Shown here: positions 25,979-37,400 of the stretch, one piece after another
Position numbering within the stretch: position 1 is the first letter of the stretch
Layout: each line of letters starts with the position of its first letter
NCBI RefSeq assembly: GCF_000504285.1
Contig: NZ_KI632511.1
Location: forward strand, 8,662,154 to 8,726,153
From: Actinospica robiniae DSM 44927
GTDB lineage: Bacteria > Actinomycetota > Actinomycetes > Streptomycetales > Catenulisporaceae
Direction: 5' to 3'
DNA length: 64,000 nucleotides
The notes under the pieces: model-generated
What the model was told of the DNA's origin: nothing
Seen by the model: only the letters and a program-made list of their open reading frames with translations
Databases searched by the model: none
Made by a program: the position numbers and the translations under genes

Positions 25979-28900
25979 GTGCTTCTCGTGTCACCGACCG
26001 AAGCCGGCGGGCCGCTGTCCGTCGCCGTGGTCGGTGTCGCCTCGCTGCTCCCCGGCTCCTCCGACGTGCGCGGATTCTGGCGCGACGTGGTGGCCGGCCG
26101 GGATCTGCTGAGCGAGGTGCCGCCGAGCCATTGGCTGATCTCCGACTATCACGACCCTGATCCCTCCGCCCCCGACCGGACCTACGCGCGCCGCGGGGCG
26201 TTCCTCTCCCCGGTCCGCTACGACCCCATCCGCTACGGCACGTCGCCCGCGGTGTTGTCGGCCACTGACACGGCGCAACTGCTCGCCCTGCCCGTCGCCG
26301 AGAGCGCGCTGCGCGACGCCACCGGGGGCGACCTCGGCCGCGTCGACGGCGAGCGGGCCGGCGTGGTCGTGGGCACCGGCGCGCTGGAGCTCCTGCTGCA
26401 GATGGCCTGCCGGATGCAGCGCCCGGTCTGGCTGAACGCGCTGCGGGAGTGCGGCGTGCCCGAGCCGGAGGCGCAGCGGATCTGCGCGAGGATCGCAGAG
26501 CATTACGTCCCGTGGCAGGAGGCGACGTTCCCGGGCCTGCTGGCCAACGTGATCGCGGGCCGAATCGCCAACCGGCTCGACCTGCACGGCGCCAACTTCG
26601 CCGTGGACGCGGCCTGCGCAAGCTCGCTGGCGGCACTCTCCTGCGCCGTGAACGAACTCGAACTCGGACGTGCGGACCTGATGCTGGCCGGCGGCGTCGA
26701 CACGTTCAACGACATCACCATGTTCACCTGTTTCTCCAAGACCCCCGCGCTCTCCCCGACCGGCGACTGCCGTCCGTTCTCCGACCACGCGGACGGCACG
26801 ATGCTGGGCGAGGGACTGGTGTTCTTCGCGCTCAAGCGCTTGGCGGACGCCGAGCGCGACGGCGACCGGGTCTACGCCGTGTTGCGCGGGCTCGGCGCGT
26901 CCTCGGACGGCTCGGGCAACGCGGTCTACGCGCCGGCTCCGGCGGGGCAGGCCAGAGCCCTGCGACGGGCGTACGCGCAGGCCGACTACGCGCCGCGGAC
27001 GGTGGAACTGGTGGAGGGCCACGGCACCGGCACGCCCGCCGGGGACGCGGCCGAGGTCGCCGCCCTCGCCGAGGTGTTCGGCCCGGCCGAGCGGCCCTGG
27101 TGCGCCCTCGGCTCGGCGAAATCCCAGTTCGGGCACACGAAATCCGCCGCGGGCGCGGTCGGACTGCTCAAGGCGGTCCTCGCCCTGCATCATCGAGTCC
27201 TGCCACCGACGATCAAGGTGGACCGGCCCAGCGCGGCGCTGACAGCGTCATCCAGCCCTTTATACATCAACACCAAGGCGCGGCCGTGGGTGCGCGGCAC
27301 GGACCATCCGCGACGGGCCGCCGTCTCCAGCTTCGGCTTCGGTGGCAGCAATTTCCATGTCACGCTCGAGGAGTACCTGCCGGGCACGAACGGCCGACAT
27401 CACCCGCGGCTGAAAACCGACGCGACCGAGTCCACTCTCACCGCTGTGGACGACGGCCGCGGCGCGCCCGGCAAGGTCGCCTTCCTGTTCTGCGGCCAGG
27501 GAGCTCAGTACCCGGATATGGGCGCCGACTTGGCCATGGCGTTCCCGGCGGCGCTCAGTGCGTGGGACGAGCTCGCGACGGACCGCTACGACGGCATCGC
27601 TTTGCACGAGGTCGTGCTGCCGAGGCCGGCGTTCTCAGACCACGAACGAGCGAGTCAACGGGAGCTGCTGACCGCGACCGAGTGGGCGCAGCCGGCGCTC
27701 GCCGTCACGTGTGCGGCACAGCTGCGGCTGGTCGCGCAACTCGGCCTGCGGCCCGATTGCGTGGCTGGGCACAGCCTCGGCGAACTGGTGGCCTTGGCCG
27801 CGGCCGGATGCCTCGACGAGCGATCCCTGGTCGCACTCGCGCGACGCCGCGGCGAGCTGATGCGCGACGCTGCGGACCAGCCCGGCGCCATGCTCGCCGT
27901 CTTCGCGGACGCCAAGGAGGCCGCCGAACTCGCTGCCGACCGCGACGACGTCTGGGTCGCGAACCTCAACTCCCCGACCCAGACAGTGCTTTCGGGCACG
28001 GCGGCGGGTATCGACGAGGTCGAACGACGCGCCGAAGCCGGAGGCGTGGCGGTGCACCGATTGGCGACCGCCACGGCCTTTCACAGCCCTCTGGTATCAG
28101 CGGCGAGCGCGCCATTGCGGGAGTTCCTCGGCGCCATCGACGTGTCCGCGCCCCGCCTTCCCGTCTACGGGACCAGCGATGCGAGCCAGTACTCGAATGA
28201 TCCGGACGCGGTACGTGCCCGCGTCGCCGAGCAGGTCGGCGAACCGGTGCGGTTCGTCGACCAGATCGAGGCGATGTATGCCGACGGCGTCCGCACGTTC
28301 ATCGAGTTCGGCGCGGGTTCGGCGCTCACCGGCATGGTCGGTCAGATCCTCGACGGCCGGGATCACCTCGCTGTCGCGCTCGATCAGCGCGGCCTCCCCG
28401 GCGTGGCCGCGTTCCAGGAGGCGTTGGGGCGGCTCGCGGCTCGCGGCGTGCCCTTCGACGCCGGGGCACTGACACCCGCGGAGGAGCCCGCCCCGCCCGA
28501 CGAGCGACCGAGCTCGGGGATGACCGTCGAACTCGTCGGCAGCAACTACGCAAGGCCCTATCCGCCGCCCGGCGGTGAAACGGAGCGTGCGATGCCCAAC
28601 AACCCGCCCGAGCAGCTTCCCGCGCCGATGACGCCCGTGAGCACGGTGGTGGCCGCGCCCGTGCCGGTACCCGCGCCCGCGCCCGCCGCGGGGTCGGACT
28701 CCTGGATCGGCGCGCTGCAGGAGATCCAGCGCCAGACCAGCGAGGCCCACGCCGCGTACCAGCACGCCTTGGCCGACGGACACGCCGCCTACCTGCGTAC
28801 CAGCGAGGCGACGCTGTCCGGCATGATCGCAGCCCTCGACGGCGCGGTCCGCGTCCCGGTGAGCTCCCGCCCCCTGCTGCCGACGCTCGCCCCGCCGTCC

Positions 28901-29335
28901 GCGCCGTCCCTGCCCGCGGCGCGCGTGCTCCCACGGCAGCCGTCGCCCCCTGCGCCGGCCCCGCAGCCGATCGCCCCGCCTCCGCCGCGTCCGGCCCCGG
29001 CTCCGGCACCCTCGCCCGCGCCGGTGATCCCGGCCGCGCCGAGCGGGCCCGACCTCGAGGGCGTCGTCATCTCCATCATCGCCGACCTCACCGGCTACCC
29101 GGCCGACATCCTGCAGCCCGACATGGAGCTCGGCCACGACCTCGGCATCGACTCGATCAAGCGCGTCCAGATCCTCGCCCGGATGCGCGAGCGGGTGCCC
29201 GACCTGCCGAACATCGATCCGGCCCAGCTGGCCGGCATCGCCACGATCGGCGAGACCATCACCTTCCTGCGGCGGCACGGCTCCGACCGCGAGCCGAGCC
29301 AGTCCGCCGATGCGGAGGGCGAACCGAATCAGTAG
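25979..29335 (+). CDS. PUFA synthase subunit A, part 1: KS-MAT-ACP
   Basis: 1118 aa from GTG 25979 with GGAG 6 nt upstream. Ketosynthase at about 13-470: active-site Cys213 in DAACASSL, His348 in HGTGT, His386 in GHTKSAAG. Malonyl acyltransferase at about 498-835: Ser599 in GHSLGE. A helical linker (EIQRQTSEAHAAYQHAL) and a long Pro/Ala linker lead to a single ACP at about 1025-1105 with phosphopantetheine Ser1059 in GIDSIKRVQ. This matches the first part of PfaA-type synthases, which normally continue with several ACPs and a KR in one chain. Here only one ACP is present and the KR is in the next gene. Confidence 0.93.
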   Translation: MLLVSPTEAGGPLSVAVVGVASLLPGSSDVRGFWRDVVAGRDLLSEVPPSHWLISDYHDPDPSAPDRTYARRGAFLSPVRYDPIRYGTSPAVLSATDTAQLLALPVAESALRDATGGDLGRVDGERAGVVVGTGALELLLQMACRMQRPVWLNALRECGVPEPEAQRICARIAEHYVPWQEATFPGLLANVIAGRIANRLDLHGANFAVDAACASSLAALSCAVNELELGRADLMLAGGVDTFNDITMFTCFSKTPALSPTGDCRPFSDHADGTMLGEGLVFFALKRLADAERDGDRVYAVLRGLGASSDGSGNAVYAPAPAGQARALRRAYAQADYAPRTVELVEGHGTGTPAGDAAEVAALAEVFGPAERPWCALGSAKSQFGHTKSAAGAVGLLKAVLALHHRVLPPTIKVDRPSAALTASSSPLYINTKARPWVRGTDHPRRAAVSSFGFGGSNFHVTLEEYLPGTNGRHHPRLKTDATESTLTAVDDGRGAPGKVAFLFCGQGAQYPDMGADLAMAFPAALSAWDELATDRYDGIALHEVVLPRPAFSDHERASQRELLTATEWAQPALAVTCAAQLRLVAQLGLRPDCVAGHSLGELVALAAAGCLDERSLVALARRRGELMRDAADQPGAMLAVFADAKEAAELAADRDDVWVANLNSPTQTVLSGTAAGIDEVERRAEAGGVAVHRLATATAFHSPLVSAASAPLREFLGAIDVSAPRLPVYGTSDASQYSNDPDAVRARVAEQVGEPVRFVDQIEAMYADGVRTFIEFGAGSALTGMVGQILDGRDHLAVALDQRGLPGVAAFQEALGRLAARGVPFDAGALTPAEEPAPPDERPSSGMTVELVGSNYARPYPPPGGETERAMPNNPPEQLPAPMTPVSTVVAAPVPVPAPAPAAGSDSWIGALQEIQRQTSEAHAAYQHALADGHAAYLRTSEATLSGMIAALDGAVRVPVSSRPLLPTLAPPSAPSLPAARVLPRQPSPPAPAPQPIAPPPPRPAPAPAPSPAPVIPAAPSGPDLEGVVISIIADLTGYPADILQPDMELGHDLGIDSIKRVQILARMRERVPDLPNIDPAQLAGIATIGETITFLRRHGSDREPSQSADAEGEPNQ

Positions 29336-29421
29336 TCGAATTCACCCTGTGCCGCTTCGTCCCCGCACTGCTGCCGAAGCCGGCTTCCGGACTCGCGCTG
29401 CCGGGTCTTTTCCGCGGCACA

Positions 29422-31482
29422 GTGGCCGTTTCCGACGACGGGCTCGGCATCGCGGCGGACGTCATCGCGCTGCTCAACGAAGCCGGCGCGAGCGCGGTCG
29501 ATGCCGAGGAGGTGGCGAGCGATGTCAGCGCGACCATCTTCCTCGGCGGCCTGCGACCGGCCGCGAATGACGTCGCTATCGCCCGGGAGGCCTTCCACAC
29601 CGCGCAGACCGTCGCCGGCCGCGGCGCGTTCGTCACCGTCGGCCGCCTCGGCCGAGGCGGACTGGGCGGGCTGGCCCGCACCTGCGCGCGGGAGTGGCCG
29701 GACGTCGCGGTGAAGTCCATCGAGCTCGATCGTTCCGGCCCTGATACAGATGGCGTCGCTGCCGCCATCGTCGCCGAACTGCTGGCCGGTGACGCCGAAC
29801 CGGACGTGGTCCTGAGGATCGGAGGTGCCCGGGCCGTCTGGACCATGTGCCCAGCGCCCGACATCGAGGCGTCCGGCGACGTGCTCGGTCCGGAATCCGT
29901 GGTCGTCATCACCGGCGGCGCGCGCGGCGTCACTGCGGCCTGCGCTCGCGCTCTGGCTCGCGCGTTCCGGCCGCGAATCGCCCTGATCGGGCGTACACCG
30001 CTGGTCGACGATCCTCCCGAACTGCGCGAGGCGGCGACGGAGACGGACATCCGCTCGGCCCTCGTCACGCAGGCGGTGCGCGCTGGGGATCGTCCACGTC
30101 CCGCCGCCATCGAAACGGAGCTTCGGCGCGTGCTCGCCGTGCGCGAGATCCGCGCGACACTAGCCGACATCGAGGCGGCCGGCTCGTCTGTGCGCTACCT
30201 GCGCGCTGACGTCGGCGATATCGAGTCGCTGCGCGGCGCGCTGGAGGAAGTGCGTGCCGAGTGGGGGCCGATCACGGGAATCGTGCACGGCGCAGGCGTG
30301 CTGGCGGACCGGCTCGTCGTCGACAAGACGGACGAGCAGTTCGACCGGGTGCTGCGGGCCAAGGCGCAGGGCCTTGAGAACCTGCTCGAACTCGTCGATG
30401 GGGCCGATAAGCCTGCGCTGGTTTGCGTCTTCTCGTCAGTGGCGGTCTCGGCGGGCAACTCCGGGCAGTGCGACTACGCGGCCGCCAATGAGATCGCTGA
30501 GCGACTGGCGGAACAGTGGCGGCTGCGCCACCCGGCGTGCCTGGTCAAGGCGATCGCGTGGGGTCCGTGGAGTGGCGGCATGGTGAGCCAGGAGCTGGCC
30601 GAGGTGTTCGCCGAGCGGAATGTGCCGCTGATCCCGCTCGCGGCCGGTGCGGAGGCGTTCGTCGCAGAACTCGGCGACGCGCGGGAAGTGCGCTGCCTGA
30701 TCACGGCCGGGGACGGGTTTGGCGCACCACCATCTCGGGGCGGTGAGGTCGCGGTCAGCGAGGTCGCGCAGGTCTGGCTTGCGGATCACCGAATCGGCGA
30801 TCGCGCGGTCGTGCCGCTCGCAGTGGTCTGCGACTGGATGCTGCGCCTTGTCGACGAGCCGGGGCCCGGCACCCTCCGCGACGTCGACGTGCGACGCGGC
30901 ATCACGGCTCCAGCCGTTGTCACCATCCGTCGCGAAGGTACCGAGTTCACCGTGGATACGGCTGACCGGCCCGCCTGCTACCGGGGTCGGTTTGGTGGAG
31001 CAGATGAGAATCCCTTCGGGGATTGGTCGGAGGCGCAACTGGCGTTGCCGGCGCTCGAAGACGGCGCGATCGAAGACATCTACGACGGCGAGACGCTGTT
31101 CCAGGGTACGAGTCTTCGAACCCTTGCTGAGGTGCACGGCCTCGGCCCGGCCGGGGCTGCCGGCTCGGTTGTCGGTGCCACGGACATGGGGTGGCCGGAA
31201 GAACCCTGGCGGATGGATCCGGCGGCGCTCGACGGAGCGATCCAACTCGCGGTGCTTTGGGCGAAGTCGCAGATAGGCGCTGCGACGCTGCCGATGTCGC
31301 TCCGCGCCGGGCGCTTCCACGCCTCCGGGCCGTTGTCGGGGCCACTGCGCTGCCTCGTGCGAGCCGTGCGTGTCGGCGCGCAGAACGCGGTCTGCGACGT
31401 GCGGCTCGCTCGCCCCGCCGGCGGTCCCTCCGTAGCAGAACTCTGCGGTCTCGAACTGGTCGCGCGTCCGCGTCCGGCCTGA
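29422..31482 (+). CDS. PUFA synthase subunit A, part 2: KR-DH
   Basis: 686 aa from GTG 29422. Ketoreductase with TGGARGVT (164-171) for NADPH, Ser in FSSVAVSAG, Tyr352 and Asn356 in YAAAN. A polyketide-type double-hotdog dehydratase follows, with His456 in WLADHRIGDRAVVP and Asp604 in DPAALDGAIQ. Family-like sequence continues upstream of the GTG in the same frame (CRFVPALLPKPASGL) back to the stop of the previous gene, but no ATG, GTG or TTG lies there. The true start, or a frameshift joining both genes, is therefore unresolved. Confidence 0.9.
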   Translation: MAVSDDGLGIAADVIALLNEAGASAVDAEEVASDVSATIFLGGLRPAANDVAIAREAFHTAQTVAGRGAFVTVGRLGRGGLGGLARTCAREWPDVAVKSIELDRSGPDTDGVAAAIVAELLAGDAEPDVVLRIGGARAVWTMCPAPDIEASGDVLGPESVVVITGGARGVTAACARALARAFRPRIALIGRTPLVDDPPELREAATETDIRSALVTQAVRAGDRPRPAAIETELRRVLAVREIRATLADIEAAGSSVRYLRADVGDIESLRGALEEVRAEWGPITGIVHGAGVLADRLVVDKTDEQFDRVLRAKAQGLENLLELVDGADKPALVCVFSSVAVSAGNSGQCDYAAANEIAERLAEQWRLRHPACLVKAIAWGPWSGGMVSQELAEVFAERNVPLIPLAAGAEAFVAELGDAREVRCLITAGDGFGAPPSRGGEVAVSEVAQVWLADHRIGDRAVVPLAVVCDWMLRLVDEPGPGTLRDVDVRRGITAPAVVTIRREGTEFTVDTADRPACYRGRFGGADENPFGDWSEAQLALPALEDGAIEDIYDGETLFQGTSLRTLAEVHGLGPAGAAGSVVGATDMGWPEEPWRMDPAALDGAIQLAVLWAKSQIGAATLPMSLRAGRFHASGPLSGPLRCLVRAVRVGAQNAVCDVRLARPAGGPSVAELCGLELVARPRPA

Positions 31483-31497
31483 ACACAGGAGCCAGCT

Positions 31498-34400
31498 TTG
31501 CGGTTTGTGCCCATCGCGATCGTCGGTCGCGGCTGCGTTCTGCCCGGTGCCGAGAGCCCGTCGGCGCTTTGGGATCTCGTCGCGTCCGGCGGGTGCGCGC
31601 TGACGCATCTGGCCGACGGCCGGTGGCGCATGCCGCTCGACGCCGTGGTGCCGCGACACGCGCCGCACGACATCGGCGGATACGTGGCCTCTCCCGGAGA
31701 CGCGGAGCAGTGGACTCTCGAAGCTGCCACGCAGGCACTGGACGAGGCGGGTCCTGATCGGCCCGAGCCGGGCAGATCAGGCCTCGCACTCGGGTGGCTC
31801 ACGCTGCCCGGAGAGGCCGGCGTTCCCGGTGCATCACCGGCGAGCAACTGCGCGCAGGCACTCGGTTTCGGCGCGGGCTCGATTGCTCTCGACGCTGCCT
31901 GCGCCTCGTCGCTCTACGCGCTGAAGATCGCCTGCGACCGCTTGCACGACGGCGCGGCGGACCTGATGCTGGCGGGCGGAGTGAGCGCCGCCGACCCGCT
32001 GCTCATCCAAGCCGGGTTCACCGCGCTCTCCGCCCTCAGCCCCACCGGCCGGTCACGTCCGCTGCATCGTGATGCGGACGGCCTCGTCCCGGCTGAAGGA
32101 GCCGCACTCGTTGCGTTGATGCGCCTGGCCGACGCCCAGGCGCGTGGCATTCCGGTCCTCGGCATCGTCCGAGGCGTCGGTCTGAGCAACGACGGCCGGT
32201 CCGAGGGCGGCCTGCTCGTGCCCTCCGAGGCGGGCCAGAAGCGCGCGATGTATGCCGCGTACGCGGCTGCCGGTGTGGCGCCGGAGAGCGTCACGCTGCT
32301 CGAGTGCCACGCCACGGGCACGGCCAGGGGCGACGCTGCCGAAGTCCGCTCGTCCGCGTACGTCTTCTCAGAAGCATCAGACCTCGTCATCGGGGCGGTG
32401 AAGGCGAACATCGGTCATGCCATGACAGCGGCCGGGGCCGTTGGAATCCTGAAGGTGCTCGGCGCGATCGAGCACGGCATCCGGCCTGCGATGGCAGGCC
32501 GGCAGGACGAGCGGATCAATGACCTGCAGGGCTCTCGGCTGCGCTCGCCGGAACGCAACGAGCCGTGGAACGGCGTCCGGCGTGCGGCCGTGAGCGCGTT
32601 CGGCTTCGGCGGCAACAACGCGCACGTCATCATCGACGCGCCCGAACTGGCCCCCATTCCGGCACCACGGCGGCGGTGCGAGCCGCGCGAGGTCGCCGTC
32701 GTCGCGAAGCAGACGGCATCAGGGCTCGGCGAACCTGCCACCTTCGAGCTCGAAGGCCTCCGCATTCCGCCGTCAGATCTCAAGGCCGCGCTCGCCCGCC
32801 ACGTCCTCATCTTCGAGACTGCTCGTGCGGCCGCACAGGGGATCGATCTTCTAGCGGAGCGCACGCAGGTCCTCGTCACAACAGGCTGCGATCCAGCGAT
32901 CCGACGCTACACCGAGGGCCTGCGTCGGCCGGATGCGACCGTGATGACCAGCGCGCAGGTCGTCGGGTTTCTGACGAACATGACGGCCAATCGGATCAGC
33001 TCGCAGCTTGGTCTGTCCGGCGCGAGCTTCGCCACCGACGCCGACGTGCTCGCGCTGGCCGCACGCGCGATCTCCACCGGCGAGGCCGACGCGGCACTGG
33101 TGGGCAGCGTCGACGACGCGGCTGCCGTGCTGGTGCTCAAGCGCCTCGATCACGCGCGCCGCGACGGCGATCCGATCCTGGCCGTCCTCCATGAACCGTC
33201 GATCTGGCACGTGTTCTCGGGCGAGGATCGGGCCGGAGTGCTCGCAGCACTCGACAACGGACAGGAGTCGCGCGGCGGCCCGGCCCGGCTCGTCATCGTC
33301 GCCGCGGACGGACAACTGCCGGAGCGCGCGCGGCAGGCACGACGCTGGCTGCTCGGCCAGGCACCGAAGCCGCGCTGGGCGGCGTACCGGGACGAGCCTC
33401 TGCCGGGCCGGATCGCGGCCGTCTATCCCGGTGGTGCCGCGGCATACGTCGGCATGGGTGCGCAGCTCGGGCTCGTCTTCCCGGAGCACGTCGCAGACCT
33501 CGTACGTCGCTGCCCGCAGATCGTCGACGTGGCCGGCTGGGTGAACGAAGGGGGGCAGCGGCCGAGCGACACCATCAGCTGCGTCTGGGGCGCGGCATAC
33601 TTCGCCCACCTTCACACGGCGATCACCCGTGATGTCCTCGGCATCGGGTTTGAAGCGGCGCTCGGCTACTCCTCCGGCGAGAGCACCGCGCTGACCGCTC
33701 TCGGCGCGTGGCAAGATCTTGACGGACTCGTCAGGGACCTGCGAGCCTCGCCGCTCTTCACGCGTGATCTCGCCGGCTCGTACGACGCGGTACCCGGCCG
33801 AGCTTGGAAGACCTATCTCGTGACGCTGCCCGCGGAGGCCCTGACCGAGGCCGCGCGCGGCGAGGCCGGCGTCTACTTGATGGCCGTCAACTCTCCGGGC
33901 TCCTGCACTTTCGGTGGTGATCCCTCTGCCTGCGAAAGAGTTTCTGCTCGCCTCGGCGCGGGCCATGTCTTCCCCCTCGACTACGACCTCGCCATCCATG
34001 CCCCCGTGGTGGAGGCAGTGCGCGACCAGTGGTACCGGCTTCACCTGCGTCCGACCACTCCCGTGCCCGGCATCAGCTTCTACGGCTGTGCTGCGGCCAG
34101 CATGTACGAGCTCGATGACGCCGGCGCTGCGACAGCGAATACGGCGCAGGCCGTCGGCACGCTCGACTTCCGCGGCACCGTCGAGAATGCATGGGCGGAT
34201 GGCGTCCGGATCTTCATCGAGCACGGGCCGTCCGGAGGCTGCACGGAGTGGATCGCCCAGACGCTCGGCGACCGGGAGTTCCTGGCCGTGTCGCTGGACG
34301 GCCCCGGTACGTCAGACATCGACAACCTCGGCAACGCCGTCGCCGCGCTGATCGCGGCCGGCGTCGACGTGGATGACGCTCGGCTCGAGACCCGACTGCG

Positions 34401-37400
34401 AGAGGCGAGAACGCAGAAGGCCATCGAACCCGTACGCGGCCTCAACCCGCTGCACGAGCACCACGAGCTGGTCACCGGCCGACATCGCGACTTCATCCGC
34501 CTCCTGATCGAGCGCCATGCCGGCTTCCTCGCCCAACGCGAGAAGATCAGCGCCCTGCTGAGTCCGACAGTGCTCTTCGATCGAGCCGATCTGGAGTACC
34601 TCGCCGTGGGAGCCGTCTCGAAGCTCTTCGGGCCCACCTTCGCAGCTCAGGACGGGTACGCGCGGCAGACCCGGATGCCCGCGCCGCCGATGCTGCTGGC
34701 CGACCGCGTACTGCGTATCGACGCCGTGCCCGCGTCGATAGGGGCTGGCACGATCCAGACCCAGACCGACGTGCGGGCGGACAGTTGGTACCTCGATCCG
34801 TGTGGCCGCATGCCCGCCGGGCTGCTGGTCGAGGCCGGGCAGGCAGACCTGCTCCTGATCAGCTGGCTCGGCGCGGATCTGCTCAACCGAGGCGAACGCG
34901 TCTACCGGCTGCTCGGCTGTGAGATCACCTACCACGCAAGCCCGCCGCACCCCGGCGAAACGCTGACGTTCGACATCTCCATCGACGACCACGCCGAGCA
35001 CGGCGGCGTACGGCTGTTCCTCTTCCACTACGACTGCCACGTGGACGGCGACCCGCGGCTGAGCGTGCGCAACGGCCAGGCCGGCTTCTTCACCGACGCC
35101 GAACTGCGAGAGACACGCGGTGTGGTCTGGGACCGCCCGGCCCTCCCGGAGCCCACCGCGCTGCGCCGCTTCGACCGCGAGCAGATCCGCGCGTTCGCGG
35201 AGGGCCGCTTGGGCGACGAGGTTGGCGCGCACGTGCGGACGCCGCGTCCGGCCGGGCCGGAGTTCCTGCTCTTCGACGAAGTCGAAGCCTTCGACGTGGA
35301 CGGCGCATACGTGCGCGCAACGCTTGCCATCCGCCCGGACAGCTGGTTCTTCGAGGGCCACTTCGTCGGTGATCCGTGCATGCCGGGCACGCTCATGCTG
35401 GACGGCGCCTTCCAGCTGATGGCCTTCCACCTCAGCGCTTCCGGCTGCACGGCCGGTCGCGACGGCTGGCGCTTCGAACCCGTCCCCGAGCACACGTGCC
35501 GGATCTCCTGCCGTGCTCAGGTGATTCCAGAAAGCAAGACTCTGACGTATGAACTCTTCGTCAAGGGCTTCGAACAGGGTGAGCAGAATTACCCGACCCT
35601 CGTCGCCGACGTGCTGTGCTCGGTCGACGGGGTCAAAGCCTTCCTCGCCGAAGGACTGGCCGTGCGCCTCGTGCCGGACTGGCCGCTCGACCAATGGCGC
35701 TGGCTGGGGGGCTTGGCCGACCACGTCGAGCCCAAGCCGGCCGTCTTCGGCCTCGAGTCCCTGCTCGCCTGCGCGTGGGGACGGCCGAGCGAGATGATGG
35801 GGTCTGTCCTGGCGCCGATGGATGACGGGCGCCGCGTCGCGCGACTGCCCGGGCCGCCGTACCACTTCATGAGCCGGATCGTGGAACTCGGCGCAGGCAC
35901 GCTCGTCGCAGAGTACGACGTCCCTGCGGCCGCATGGTTCTGGGACGAGGGCGGCGGCACGACCATGCCGCTGTGCGTGCTGCTCGAAGTGGCCCTTCAG
36001 CCCTGCGGCTGGCTGGCGCTGTACACCGGCGACATCCCGAACGCCCCGTCCGAGCTGCTGTTCCGCAACCTCGGCGGGCAGGGCACCTTCGGCGACGTCC
36101 GCCGGGACACGCGGGTGCTGCGCACCGAGATCCGGCTGCTCGAGATCTCGAAGACAGGAGCCATGATCATCGACGCGTTCGACGTTCGCGTCTGGGCGGA
36201 CGAGCGTCTCGTGGCCGACCTGCGCAGCGACTTCGGCTTCTTCCCGCCGGCGGCGTTCGCCGACCAGCCTGGTCTGCCCGGGCCGATCTGGGGCGATACG
36301 CAGGCCCCTGCGATCGCCGTCCGCGAGAACCTCGGGCCCATGCTCTCGCTGATCGACCGGATCACCGGGTACTGGCCGAACGAGCGCAGGATCCGCGCCG
36401 AGAAGGACATCGCGCCCGAGGACTGGTACTTCCGCTCGCACTTCTTCCAGGATCCGGTGCAGCCGGGTTCGCTCGGCATCGAGGCGATGCTGCAGCTCCT
36501 CCAATGCTTCATGATGCACAGTGGCCTCGCCGCGCCGGATGCCGTCTTCGAGCCCTCCCTCGCGCCGCAGACGGTGACGTGGAAGTACCGCGGCCAGGTC
36601 GTGCCGCACGATCGGGTCACCGTCATCGAGGTCGAAGTCACGCAGGCCCGGCCGGGCTACGCGGTGGCCGACGCGTGGCTGTCGGTCGGCGGCCGGACCA
36701 TCTACCACGCCACCGGGCTGGGTTTGCGCGCCGACGCGTCGGGCGCCTTCGATGAACTACTCGACCCGGCCATCGAGCCCTGGGTCGCGGACCACCGGCC
36801 CACCTGGACGTTGCCGGCGCTGCCGATGATGAGCGTCGTCGACCGGCTCGCCGCGGCCGCGGGCCATTCGATCGCAGGGTTGCGCGATATCCGCCTCACG
36901 CGCTGGATCATGCTCGACAAGCCGGTCCAGCTGCGAGGACGCGCGTCGGCGGGCATCGTCGAGCTCGAACACGACGGCGAGGTGGTCGCCTCCGCGGTCA
37001 TCGCCGACGTCGTCCAGCCGCCCGACCGACCCGCCCGGCTCGCGGACCCCGTACCAACCGAACTGCCCTATCCGCGCGGAGCCGTCTTCCACGGCTCGGC
37101 CTTCCACTACCTCACTGCTCTCACGGTCGGCTCGAACGGCGCTTCAGGCACCCTGGACGCCGCGCGCGGCTCCGTCCCGCGCGGGCGGCTGCATCAGGGG
37201 TTGCTCGACGCGACTCTCCACGCGATCCCGCACGACGAGCTGTGGCGCTGGTCGGACCGCATCCGGCCGGGACACGTCGGATATCCGTACCGACTGCCGC
37301 GAATGGACTTCTTCGGCGACCTGCCCTCGACCGGCGAGTTGAGGGTGGAAGCCCGCTTCGCAGGCTTCGATGCCGATCTGGAGATCCTGCCGACCTTTGA

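Noticed and set aside
25979-29335. Modular type I polyketide synthase
   Set aside because: The KS-MAT-ACP / KR-DH / KS-CLF-AT-DH set plus PfaD is the PUFA-synthase (iterative) plan, not a modular assembly line. An hgl-like glycolipid synthase is still possible but explains the COX-like gene less well.
34312-36708. 798-codon open frame on the minus strand inside the PfaC-like gene
   Set aside because: Antisense shadow of a gene with clear domains; biased composition and no family signature.
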